Shown here one piece after another: positions 26,001 to 31,589 of a DNA stretch of 64,000 nucleotides. Origin of the DNA: Phoronis australis. Its lineage: Eukaryota; Phoronida; Phoronidae. The stretch spans positions 22,407 to 86,406 of the forward strand of contig NMRA01000717.1 in NCBI GenBank assembly GCA_002633005.1, in the 5' to 3' direction. The translations under genes and the position numbers were made by a program. Positions within the stretch are counted from its first letter, which is position 1; every line of letters begins with the position of its first letter. The notes under the pieces were generated by a model that saw only the letters and a list, made by a program, of their open reading frames with translations, did not search any database and was not told the origin of the DNA.

Positions 26001-29000
26001 GGATCATATTTTAATTGACTTAAGCTTATTAAAATAACATGGGCAAGAAATTCAATTTTGAGCTTCAAAGGTAGGGACACATACATAATAAAGGCCCCCT
26101 GAAGGAACTCCCAACACTAATATGTGCTCATATTGCTGGGATGAAATGGTGATATGGTGGAGGTATGACCCACATGTCTCTTGTGCAGTCAGGCCTTCCA
26201 GATAAGAGAAGGGAGCTGAGAAGGGGATAAGATCTATTCCATTGTTATAAGTGGGTTACCTTAAAAACCATCCAAATTCAATGAATTGCACCTACAGTGG
26301 TAAGAACTTTCCCCATGTTAGCACAAAGGAAAGGCCTGGTGGTTTGTACTTCATAAAGGATACAGTGGGGAGAACAGATGTGTCAGTTTCAGGTTGCAGA
26401 ATTTAACTGGAATTAAATATGAACTTGAGATAATGGTCAATATTTCTCAACGGTTTCTCAGTTTCAATAGGTAATGTTATTGTGAACCGAATCCCTGTTT
26501 CGATTTTAAATTTTCATTTAGATTAGAATTCTGAAACACTGAACACTCAATCCGTGTTTGATATTCCACTTTTCAACCTGAAATTGGAAAATGGAAATTT
26601 GAGCGCCCGTATTCCATGGTTCAATTTTGCAATCATGCCACTATACATCAATGTATTATACTCTGCAAAATTAGCAATGACATATGACAAAATGGTGCGT
26701 AACATGAGAATTCTGCGATAATACCCACACCACAGTAGATTAATTTTCATATGGGCTTCAAGCTCAAGACCATGGTTTATATACCAAACTACCGTATTTG
26801 TCTGGGTAAACGCCCACGGTGTTTGCATTGAGCATCTAATACCTGTTAACACTGAAAATTTAAAATCGGTTCTGGGTGCAAAACGATTTAGGAAGTTTGT
26901 GTAAACATATATCCAATTCAACCTGAACCTACTCATGGAGGTGATTTTGAACAGAATGATTTAACTTCCCTTGAAGTGTGAACACACAATCAAATTGATT
27001 AGACTGAAATGGGGAAGAGACGGATAGTTTAACATGTGCAGAACTATATAGGTTCTTATTTCTCCTTGCATGGTTGTTACAAAAGCAAATCGATTCAGAA
27101 CTTAAGTGTAAACGTCGAATTGGGCAAAAAAGATCAGGAGACGACTGTAAAACCATTTAAAACATTAAGAAAAGTTGAGGTTGCACCCAGGAGGTATTAA
27201 ACCAGTAACATGGAGAGCAGTTAGAAAATTAAGATACCTACCAATTCACAGAGTGTACTCAAAAAGGGACCCATTTGTAGGGAGCTTCCAGATTTTGTTC
27301 TGACTCAAACATCATCCTTTTGTAGGGATTAATTTCATAAACCTTGCCTAGTTTCTAGAGATTCTTTGTGGGGTTCCAACCAGAATTTCAAAAATAAGGC
27401 ATCCCAAATGGGTTTCCAAAAGTCTCAGGTAATCCATAACCAATGATACGTGTCACCATTTTTGTGACGCCCTAGACACCCTCCATATGAAGGCCTGATT
27501 GTGGGACACTTAAACTTTTGACACAATAAGCCTAGAAAAACACAAAAGATGCTGTGTTGTCAAAATGAGCATGTATCATTCACAACAAACGTGATGAAAA
27601 CTGTTATGAAGATTTACGGTAATATTGTTTAGTTGGAAAGGGACCTTTTATAGAGTTTTGAATTCCAAAAGGAATTTTGGAGGAAAAGGTACAACCCTTT
27701 CCAGAGAGCTATAAACAGGGTGACATACAGCTTCAAAAAGACAGTTTTCTTTGAAGAATTTCCAAAATAAGGATTAATGAATTAACCCTTACAAAAGGGC
27801 AGTGTTTTTGTCAGAAAAAAACACCAAAAGGAAATTTTTCATGGAAGCTCCAATGGGTCTCTTTTTTCACCAAGTCCGCCCATGAGGTATAAACTGTACA
27901 TATGTTAGTCACAGGTAAGCGAATTGCTAGCGTAAGTACATGTAACAGGCTACTTAGAAAATTGCAGGCACTTTGGGAACTGAAATTCATTCTAGTAGCG
28001 TTCACTTAAGAGCTTTTAAAAAATCTGACAGGGCATACAAAAGAGGAGGACATGAGGTGTGGACATTCAGGTAAACATGGACATTAATTGAGTGTACACT
28101 AGTCTTCAAAATGACCCCTGGTACACAGCTTTAATTTTTTTCAACATCCCTTGTTGAAAAATAGGTACCCAAGTTTTCTGGTGACTGCCCTCCAACATGG
28201 CTTGAACTATTTCATATTCAGTTATGTACTGGTAACCTGTTTGGCTTGGAACTTTTGCCTACATGAATTCATGTTAGTTTCTGTTGATTATGTAGACTGG
28301 CTTACTGATCACTTGCCAATGGTACTTGCTCTAGTTGCCGCAAAGTGTTACATGATTGCTGAAAAAATATGTAGAATCAAGAAATGACTACCCATCAGTA
28401 AGACCAAAAAGCCTACTTGGTCTGTACCTCAACTCACTTTGATAACTACAACCCCCTGCATCCACCAACATCATTCTAGCTAAGTGCTTGACGTTTTTCC
28501 AAAAGCCACACAAAGGCATGCAGATAATTTTTGAAAAGCGTGACTTGTAAAGTCAGTTAGTCACCTGTTTATCATCATTGACTCAAAATATGCTATAACC
28601 ACAGCAGCACTGCACAGCATTGTACTGTCTATTTGTTATTGTGATCATTCGATGTTAAGTTAAAGTAATCAATAATCAATCAATTAGTGCTAGCTGACAA
28701 AAGTACTGTTACACTACAAAAGTAGATACGGATCAGCTGACACGGAACGAGACGTTCCAGCGCAAGTATGTGTGTAAACAGAACAGACACGGAGCAAACT
28801 GACACAGCGGTGACAACTTTTGAGCGATTTGCGCTCGATCATCTTGCTCCATGTCAATTATATGTTTAACCGCGAAACTGGGGCAAGGTGGAAAGGATCA
28901 TCTCTACAGCGCTTGTGCAATGACCTACATACCGGTTCTCTGTCTTGGCAACTCCCTCTATTTGAAAACCTGCGCATGTGCGTTCCACACTTCAGCGTAC

Positions 29001-31589
29001 AATTTCCGTCTTGCCACAGTTAGTGAGTTGTGTGTGTGAACGGCCACTTGACACCAATCAATTTGTTCCGTGTCAGTTGCACCGGGCCAAACGTTGATGT
29101 CAAAATGGGACTAATAAAGATTATAAAAACTTTTGGATAATCGGGTGGTCTACATTTAGGGGAAAGTTTTCATGGTGACAAAACTGCAATAACACCATGA
29201 TAAGAGTTGTGATGAGTGGAAAGAGTGAGCATCAGGCGTTTTGCCAGTTGTTTTTAGTATCTAGACCGACATTCTAAGGCAAACTACAACCAGAATTTTG
29301 ACGTTCAGCCATATATGGTACAGCAGGCTGCACAGTTGGCTAGCTGATCACAGATGCATGATTAAAGTGATATTAAACCCGTGCTTTCCGTGAAAAAAAA
29401 TAATGATTTAGGCCACTTGATATTGTGAAATTGATCTTTAAATTCAGTTTTGACGTGGTCTCTGGGCTTGGAAAGAATTGACATTTCGTCACAATGTAGT
29501 TCCTCACACCAAGCACAGGCATAACATTTCAACACAATGTAGTTCTTCACACCAAGCACAGGCATAACATTTCAGATATCATTTCTAAGTCGAATAAGAA
29601 ACAAAAAACACAAGAATTATATAATGGCAAGTGGGATAAATCAAAACTTTTTCTGACAGAAAGCACGGGTTTAATGTCAAAAGTTAAATAAAATCAGGAA
29701 GTCGAGAATCAGAATCGGACTTAGGCCCAGCCCTGTAAGTTTGTCACTTGAGGCAATTCAATATCAAACCAGTCAACAGAGCGAAAGGTCAATACTTGCC
29801 AATGGCCAACGGTCCTGTTGGGTTTACTCATCAGGGGGCTCTTCCACTAAGGTTTAATATACTAGGTATGTGTGGCAAAGTTGACATTTTGTCCTCAGTA
29901 AACAGGTCCTTCTTGATCATGGCTGCCAGAAGACCCATGCAGTTTTCACCGGCAATGACTGTTATTTGGCGAAAACTAGTTCTCAGCTCACAGCCATTTT
30001 CAAGAAGTTGACCGGTTTAGTTGACTTAAAAGCTCACCTTGTAGGTAGTTCTCTTCATCTTGACACCGAGGGTAGTAGCTTAGAGATATATCAGTATTTG
30101 GCTGCGATTTTGAGGAAGGGTGTTAGGTAGATAACAAATGAATCCAATTAGGCCAGGTGGAGAAACTGTTATCTCGAGAAGGGGTTTATGTAGCCAGCCA
30201 GCTATACTTGTCTGAAGAGTAACAAAATTTAGGTGTGTACAGTACAGCTTTACACCAACTAAGGCTAGGGTTTATGTTTCCAGATAAATGTCTCAGGTAG
30301 GGCACTATTTTTCTCTTTAGAGGCGCATGTAGTGTGACCTAGGGGGATAAGTGTTCGCTTCATTTCCTCGTATTCAAGGTCATGGGGCACATTGCTATTC
30401 AGACCATTTGATTCAGGTATCTAACTCCTCCGCTCAATTTTAACTATAATGATTAAAAGCATACGTGTACCCTAACACAACTAACGAAATTGCTGGCGCA
30501 ATGGGTCATTTTTTCACAGAGTCGTTACTTATGCATTGGCTGCGATCTCGGCTGATTAAGTTAGATATGACGTAATTAGCGGGCGAAACAACAAAAACTT
30601 TTTCAAACTTATCTCTTTGAACCTTTTACACTAAGTGGAAGTCTCGCATTTTCTTGGGTTCATTTTTCACTCCTCTCGTGAACGTAAGTTCGTTTGCATT
30701 CACGCAAGAATATTTGTTCTCTCGCGAATGTTGCATGGGGTTCGAACTTTGGCGGACTTATTAATGGATCGAGGAAAAATGCTCAGGAGAGGAAAATAAT
30801 TTGTTGAGTAATAATCTTCTCAAATGTTGTTGATTTCATGAAAAGGTCAGGTGTGAAGTGGTGGTCCTGATCCAGAGAGAGTGGGAAACTGCACTGTTAT
30901 GACACTTCATGTTATTGTTTAGGTAGAACTACTGCCGACACAGTTTGAAACCGGCATGCCATATCAGTCTGTTACCTACCAGACCACCTGAAATTATATT
31001 TTTATCATTTTTCTGACTTGCTATTGTGTTGGTCTGAATTTTGAGGCACTGACCCTACCCTTATCCATTATCCATAAGGAATGTTTGGGACCAGTCATCT
31101 CCGGGTTTCCACGATTTTCAGAAAACCACATTTTGAAACAGGTCTTCTATTCTTTTCAGTCTTCAGAGTTGGCCAAAATCACAGGCCACGCGCACTTTGT
31201 CTTCAAGTTGTGCACTGACGTATGTCGACATCAACATCGAACATGAAATTGAATATAGATAAATAGGCTAAATAAAACACAGGCGTCCTCAGCTTCTGAT
31301 CGTCCCCAATACACTACAATATAATAGGTATTATATGTAGTGTATTGGGGACGACCAGAAGCTGAGGACGCCTGTGAAATAAAATACCTTCCATGATATC
31401 CTCTGTCGGCAATGTTGACGGTGTCTGACGTTCATTTCCATTGTTGTCGTTTGTGTTCGATTTTGCTCGATTCCCTGCATATCCACCATGTGCAAGCTGA
31501 GAAATATCTGCCTCGCTATCGTCTGTTGAGATACTATTGTAGTTCTCGTGCTGAACACTAGACAGATTTGGGCCTGGTTGCTCACTCAT
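1936..31589 (-). CDS. SVOP: Gene A: SVOP-like MFS transporter, 14 of about 15 coding exons
   Basis: Gene-level entry; the exons are listed separately. Join, in transcription order: 31589-31388, 22950-22865, 19074-18976, 16816-16745, 16259-16135, 11616-11553, 10760-10635, 9389-9258, 8671-8595, 6824-6742, 6543-6442, 4539-4428, 3557-3476, 2025-1936. This gives 484 codons without a stop, and every border is GT/AG. Family hallmarks seen: an acidic hydrophilic N-terminus, MADAMEMM in helix 1, DRFGRK in loop 2-3, [10 protein letters not shown] in helix 4, WLPESARY after helix 6, ELIGRKK in loop 8-9 and [16 protein letters not shown] before helix 11. SVOP is known as a vesicle-membrane MFS protein related to SV2 and organic ion transporters; its substrate is unsettled. 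The stop-bearing exon is not seen and should lie left of base 1. Several exons occur twice through haplotype duplication. SVOPL or another SV2/SVOP-clade member is the main alternative name. Confidence 0.9.
2106..2246. repeat. 47-bp tandem repeat, three copies
   Basis: Three units starting TGCCCTGTTGATCCCATACA at 2106, 2153 and 2200. The corresponding place in the first haplotype copy (near 1224-1262) holds only one unit, so the array length differs between the two arms. Confidence 0.75.
2551..2828. mobile_element. Same MITE, second haplotype copy
   Basis: An allelic-looking copy of 1563-1842 with the same ends and small indels, in the arm that follows the N at 2105. It is not an independent insertion. 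Confidence 0.6.
2922..3011 (-). CDS. SVOP: Gene A exon 14 (second haplotype copy): helix 11
   Basis: A 90-bp exon of 30 codons: [20 protein letters not shown] then [10 protein letters not shown]. The [10 protein letters not shown] and PFxAQ motifs are diagnostic for SVOP. The acceptor is CTTCCCAG and the donor GTAACT, phase 0 on both sides. The coding sequence is the same as 1936-2025; this copy is in the arm that follows the N at 2105. Confidence 0.88.
3476..3557 (-). CDS. SVOP: Gene A exon 13: helix 10
   Basis: An 82-bp exon (residues 428-454) reading [20 protein letters not shown] and then [25 protein letters not shown] is one of the most conserved SVOP stretches. The acceptor is TTTTCAG and the donor GTAAAG. 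The first base completes an Arg codon with exon 12. It is single-copy here, between the duplications joined at 2105 and 5044. Confidence 0.94.
4428..4539 (-). CDS. SVOP: Gene A exon 12 (first haplotype copy): helix 8 to helix 9
   Basis: A 112-bp exon (residues 391-427) reading [20 protein letters not shown] and then [25 protein letters not shown] is the conserved loop 8-9 GRK motif that mirrors DRFGRK in the N-terminal half. The acceptor is TTTTGTAG. The donor is GTTAGG, which is weaker than the family's other donors. A second copy sits at 5336-5447. Confidence 0.93.
4880..5043. other. Haplotype-specific tail before the N at 5044
   Basis: The left copy of the duplicated block matches the right copy up to about 4880 and then diverges completely for 164 bp up to the N. 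This looks like a contig end that contains an allele-specific insertion or a misassembled tip. No gene is seen. Confidence 0.5.
5336..5447 (-). CDS. SVOP: Gene A exon 12 (second haplotype copy)
   Basis: Same 112-bp exon with only silent differences (for example one Leu codon in ELIGRK), in the arm that starts after the N at 5044. Its flanking intron differs from the first copy by scattered substitutions. Confidence 0.8.
6442..6543 (-). CDS. SVOP: Gene A exon 11 (first haplotype copy): lumenal loop and start of helix 8
   Basis: A 102-bp exon (residues 357-390) reading [20 protein letters not shown] then [13 protein letters not shown] and a split Gly. It holds a pair of cysteines (CRLEC) in the loop after helix 7, as in vertebrate SVOP, then the DYxxLLWTTLxEFPG motif at the start of helix 8. 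The acceptor is TTATTAG and the donor GTAAGG. Confidence 0.93.
6742..6824 (-). CDS. SVOP: Gene A exon 10 (first haplotype copy): helix 7
   Basis: An 83-bp exon encoding [20 protein letters not shown] and then SDVSGCP, with a split codon at each end (residues 329-356). The FSYYG motif in helix 7 is conserved across SVOP proteins. The acceptor is CTTTAG and the donor GTAAGT. A second copy is at 7902-7984. Confidence 0.93.
7602..7703 (-). CDS. SVOP: Gene A exon 11 (second haplotype copy)
   Basis: Same exon, borders and peptide as 6442-6543, offset by 1160 bp, in the duplicate arm 6965 to about 8123. Confidence 0.8.
7902..7984 (-). CDS. SVOP: Gene A exon 10 (second haplotype copy)
   Basis: Same 83-bp exon and splice sites as 6742-6824, offset by 1160 bp, in the duplicated arm that starts after the N at 6964. 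Confidence 0.8.
8595..8671 (-). CDS. SVOP: Gene A exon 9: loop to helix 7
   Basis: A 77-bp exon (25 codons plus TG; residues 303-328) reading [20 protein letters not shown] then LLWIT and a split Trp. The LFTPEYRxTTLLLW pattern is the conserved lead into helix 7. The acceptor is TTCACAG and the donor GTAAGC. The split Trp is completed by the first base of exon 10. Confidence 0.93.
8932..9130. mobile_element. Degraded inverted copy of the ATTCTCC MITE
   Basis: It starts with ATTCTCCAACTTGGGAC and contains, in reverse complement, the internal blocks of 1563-1842: CCCACTCTGTA-CATTGAAAAC-A, CTGTCC-AAATTTG-GAAA and CCAAAATCGTCCC. An independent, older insertion between exons 8 and 9 of gene A. 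Confidence 0.5.
9258..9389 (-). CDS. SVOP: Gene A exon 8: WLPES motif and central loop
   Basis: Forty-four codons (residues 259-302) starting [20 protein letters not shown], then [20 protein letters not shown] and [14 protein letters not shown] is the exit of helix 6 and the start of the large cytosolic loop in SVOP; the repeating KA-TIxRIAxEN pattern is typical of that loop. The acceptor is TTTCAG and the donor GTTAGT. A partial, inverted MITE copy lies just below it (8932-9130). Confidence 0.94.
9473..10163. mobile_element. 691-bp non-autonomous Tc1/mariner-type element
   Basis: The ends are CAGTACAGCCACTGAATT and its reverse complement AATTCAGTGGCTGTACTG, flanked by TA on both sides (9471-9472 and 10164-10165). 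The inverted repeat continues imperfectly for about 60 bp (TTAGAC, TCCGG, CCGGTCT). The interior (about 9940-10130) is GC-rich and built from repeated GCGTGAG/GCGTGAC words. No transposase frame is seen. TA duplication and a CAGT start fit Tc1/mariner superfamily rules; the family assignment is inference. It lies between gene A exons 7 and 8. Confidence 0.7.
10635..10760 (-). CDS. SVOP: Gene A exon 7 (first haplotype copy): helices 5 and 6
   Basis: Forty-two codons (residues 217-258) beginning [20 protein letters not shown] and containing [26 protein letters not shown] and LGWRW are invariant-looking SVOP motifs. The acceptor is TTTTCAG, the donor GTAAGC, phase 0 on both sides. It runs directly into exon 8 (WLPES). 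Confidence 0.94.
11140..11308 (-). mobile_element. tRNA-derived SINE (first haplotype copy)
   Basis: Read on the minus strand it begins GGCAGTGTGGCTAAGTGTGA (pol III A-box-like) and contains GGTTTGAGTCCCAC (B-box). A body containing GAGCTAGATACTTG and CAGACTGCCTG follows. The same body occurs at 15410-15603, 57931-58056 and 30322-30450, so it is a dispersed family. Confidence 0.7.
11553..11616 (-). CDS. SVOP: Gene A exon 6 (first haplotype copy)
   Basis: A 64-bp exon encoding [21 protein letters not shown] (residues 196-216), the loop after helix 4 with the conserved YAEFLP and RAKC motifs of SVOP. The acceptor is TTTTCAG and the donor GTATGA. A second copy with the same coding sequence sits at 14345-14408, in the other arm of the haplotype duplication joined at the N at 12130. 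Confidence 0.93.
11665..12000. repeat. GTGTCACAGACA minisatellite (first haplotype copy)
   Basis: A degenerate array of about 12-bp units related to CAGACAGTGTCA, split near 11855-11937 by a GC-rich insert with a run of C. Open frames on the plus strand here are a by-product of a unit length divisible by three. Confidence 0.8.
12131..12702. mobile_element. Same TA-flanked element, second haplotype copy, left end cut by N
   Basis: It matches 9597-10163 with point differences. The left part is missing because the contig starts inside the element at the N at 12130. The right end CAGTGGCTGTACTG is followed by TA (12703-12704). Confidence 0.65.
12705..12957. other. About 250-bp sequence present in only one haplotype copy
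   Basis: Next to the right TIR of the element, this arm carries about 250 bp that is absent between the corresponding points of the other arm (10166 onward). Elsewhere the arms align well. It is an insertion or deletion polymorphism. No coding or structural signature is seen. Confidence 0.5.
13427..13552 (-). CDS. SVOP: Gene A exon 7 (second haplotype copy)
   Basis: Same exon as 10635-10760 with the same borders. One replacement is visible (LIIMP here, LIVMP in the other copy) along with silent changes, which is the level of difference expected between alleles rather than between alternative exons. Confidence 0.82.
13932..14100 (-). mobile_element. tRNA-derived SINE (second haplotype copy)
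   Basis: Near-identical to 11140-11308, offset by 2792 bp. An allelic duplicate, not a new insertion. Confidence 0.65.
14345..14408 (-). CDS. SVOP: Gene A exon 6 (second haplotype copy)
   Basis: Same 64-bp exon, splice sites and peptide as 11553-11616, shifted by 2792 bp. It belongs to the duplicated arm 12131 to about 14919. Only one of the two copies should be kept in a gene model. Confidence 0.8.
14457..14792. repeat. GTGTCACAGACA minisatellite (second haplotype copy)
   Basis: Almost identical to 11665-12000. Near identity of a fast-changing array supports the view that the two arms come from the same locus. Confidence 0.78.
15410..15603 (-). mobile_element. 5'-truncated tRNA-derived SINE with 13-bp target duplication
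   Basis: The minus-strand B-box GGTTCAAGTCCCACCAGG is intact, but the A-box region is missing. The 3' end runs into CCTGCAATTATTTTT. The flanks repeat CATATGTTGAAAA exactly at 15397-15409 and 15604-15616, a target duplication typical of LINE-driven insertion. It lies in the intron between gene A exons 5 and 6. Confidence 0.8.
16135..16259 (-). CDS. SVOP: Gene A exon 5: helices 3 and 4
   Basis: A 125-bp exon (41 codons plus two bases; residues 154-195). It reads [20 protein letters not shown], then [20 protein letters not shown] and [12 protein letters not shown] is the glycine-rich helix 4 signature of SVOP and other MFS transporters. The acceptor is TTACAG and the donor GTAAGT. The final TC joins the first base of exon 6 as Ser. 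Confidence 0.94.
16745..16816 (-). CDS. SVOP: Gene A exon 4: helix 2 and GRK loop
   Basis: Twenty-four codons (residues 130-153) reading [20 protein letters not shown] then GRKL. DRFGRK is the conserved MFS loop 2-3 motif. The donor is GTAAGT. The acceptor lies inside a 19-bp tandem repeat (16807-16939) whose every unit repeats the TTACAG/ATTGTATTC junction, so the intron offers seven candidate acceptors. The one taken here gives the 72-bp length shared with gene B exon 4. Using the unit three or six copies upstream would add 19 or 38 in-frame residues. Confidence 0.92.
16807..16939. repeat. 19-bp minisatellite made of the exon A4 splice acceptor
   Basis: Seven units of TGAATACAATCTGTAACAG on the plus strand (starts 16807, 16826, 16845, 16864, 16883, 16902, 16921). 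On the coding strand each unit reads CTGTTACAG/ATTGTATTCA, that is, the end of intron 3 joined to the first ten bases of exon 4. Unit 6 instead has CTTTTCCAG, a more pyrimidine-rich acceptor. Confidence 0.9.
17769..18061. repeat. 33-bp minisatellite, about nine copies
   Basis: Units of TATACTCATGAGACTGGGCC followed by CTACAGCACGATG. Because 33 is divisible by three and the unit lacks stops, several reading frames are open on both strands and yield repeats such as [11 protein letters not shown]. It sits in an intron of gene A and has no start context or splice sites, so I do not call it coding. Confidence 0.85.
18976..19074 (-). CDS. SVOP: Gene A exon 3: transmembrane helix 1
   Basis: Thirty-three codons, beginning [20 protein letters not shown] and continuing [13 protein letters not shown] (residues 97-129). 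The MADAMEMM sequence is a signature of SVOP and SV2 helix 1. The acceptor is TTTTCAAG and the donor GTAAGG, both phase 0. It continues into exon 4 to give LITT-IVFIGMM. The introns on both sides carry large minisatellites (17769-18061 and 19221-19520). Confidence 0.93.
19221..19520. repeat. 19-bp minisatellite, about 15 copies
   Basis: Degenerate units of TCTGAACTGAGTGAAGTGC in the intron between gene A exons 2 and 3. Variants alternate TTTGAACT and TCTGAACT, which hints at a two-unit higher-order pattern. Confidence 0.82.
19885..21604. repeat. 1.7-kb composite repeat with CCACTAGRKGGC cores
   Basis: An internally tandem element with a period of about 430 bp and just over three units. Each unit has three blocks, and each block is centred on a CCACTAGGNGGC-like core: 19976, 20255, 20406, 20550, 20690, 20856, 20965, 21111, 21269 and 21415, all on the plus strand. 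ATGTGCCCAC at 19911 and its reverse complement GTGGGCACAT at 21595-21604 may be terminal inverted repeats. GGACGGACGGACGG precedes the right end. No coding frame. It lies in gene A intron 2. A related copy is at 52177-53030. Confidence 0.75.
19976..19989 (+). promoter_or_regulatory. CTCF-like motif in the composite repeat
   Basis: CCACTAGATGGCGC matches the bilaterian CTCF core consensus CCASYAGRKGGCRS at every position. It is the best of the cores in the repeat. Binding is inference only. Confidence 0.45.
22865..22950 (-). CDS. SVOP: Gene A exon 2: pre-helix-1 segment
   Basis: It encodes residues 68-96, (E)[17 protein letters not shown] followed by [11 protein letters not shown]. This is the highly conserved SVOP/SV2 segment that runs into transmembrane helix 1; the GFGxFQ motif is a hallmark. 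The acceptor is TTTCCAG, the donor GTAAGT, and the length is 86 bp (two bases, then 28 codons). It joins exon 1 in phase 1 and exon 3 in phase 0. I see only one copy in the window; the equivalent exon of gene B lies beyond the right edge. Confidence 0.92.
23721..23845. repeat. 17-bp minisatellite, seven full copies
   Basis: Units AAATTGTTTGATACAAC, with an alternating AAAATGTTT variant, in gene A intron 1. Confidence 0.85.
24404..24452. repeat. Short TTGTTAATTAC tandem repeat
   Basis: Four to five units of about 11 bp in gene A intron 1. No other feature is seen nearby. Confidence 0.7.
25064..25580. repeat. Diffuse repeat with AATCGATTYAGRAAC and GTGTAAAC words
   Basis: The word pair (A)TCGATT..AGGAAC..GTGTAAA occurs near 25075 and 25548. 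A similar pair occurs near 26865-26905 and 27085-27115, and GTGTAAACAGAAC lies near 28775. These look like decayed copies of one non-autonomous family. I cannot set exact ends. Confidence 0.35.
25456..25470 (+). promoter_or_regulatory. CTCF-like motif in gene A intron 1
   Basis: CCAGTAGATGGCACT matches CCASYAGRKGGCRSY at all 15 positions and lies outside the composite repeat. Function is not shown. Confidence 0.4.
30322..30450 (+). mobile_element. Old SINE copy on the plus strand
   Basis: It contains TAGTGTGACCTAG, ATAAGTGTTCGCTTC and, after a decayed B-box, TTGATTCAGGTATCTAACTC followed by CTCCGCTCAA. These are the same order of blocks as in the minus-strand SINEs of this window. Diverged, and inside gene A intron 1. 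Confidence 0.55.
31278..31376. repeat. 99-bp near-perfect palindrome next to the exon A1 donor
   Basis: The left arm starts CACAGGCGTCCTCAGCTTCT and the right arm ends with its exact complement AGAAGCTGAGGACGCCTGTG. The arms are about 49 bp with one mismatch (GATCG against GACCA) and a one-base bulge near the centre, leaving almost no loop. The exon 1 donor GT is at 31386-31387, 11 bp from the palindrome. Confidence 0.88.
31388..31589 (-). CDS. SVOP: Gene A exon 1: start codon and cytosolic N-terminus
   Basis: This exon encodes residues 1-67, beginning [13 protein letters not shown] and ending [10 protein letters not shown], and leaves one base that completes a Glu codon in exon 2. It is hydrophilic, rich in Ser, Asn, Asp and Glu, with no membrane segment, as expected of the cytosolic tail of SVOP. 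The ATG at 31589 is the first in-frame ATG after an upstream stop near 31697. The frame stays open above it with a GTG at about 31643, but that is not a normal eukaryotic start. The donor is GTATTT. A 99-bp palindrome begins 11 bp inside the intron. The join rests on matching phase and on the acidic stretch preceding the conserved TFTVEQA segment, so it is strong but not proven by transcript. Confidence 0.78.

Larger units (their letters stand above)
22951..31387. other. Gene A intron 1 (about 8.4 kb)
   Basis: Apart from the minisatellites, SINE, palindrome and CTCF-like site listed separately, I see only short open frames without homology or splice pairing. A 43-bp direct repeat (containing CACACCAAGCACAGGCATAA) occurs twice at about 29494-29575. 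Confidence 0.6.
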
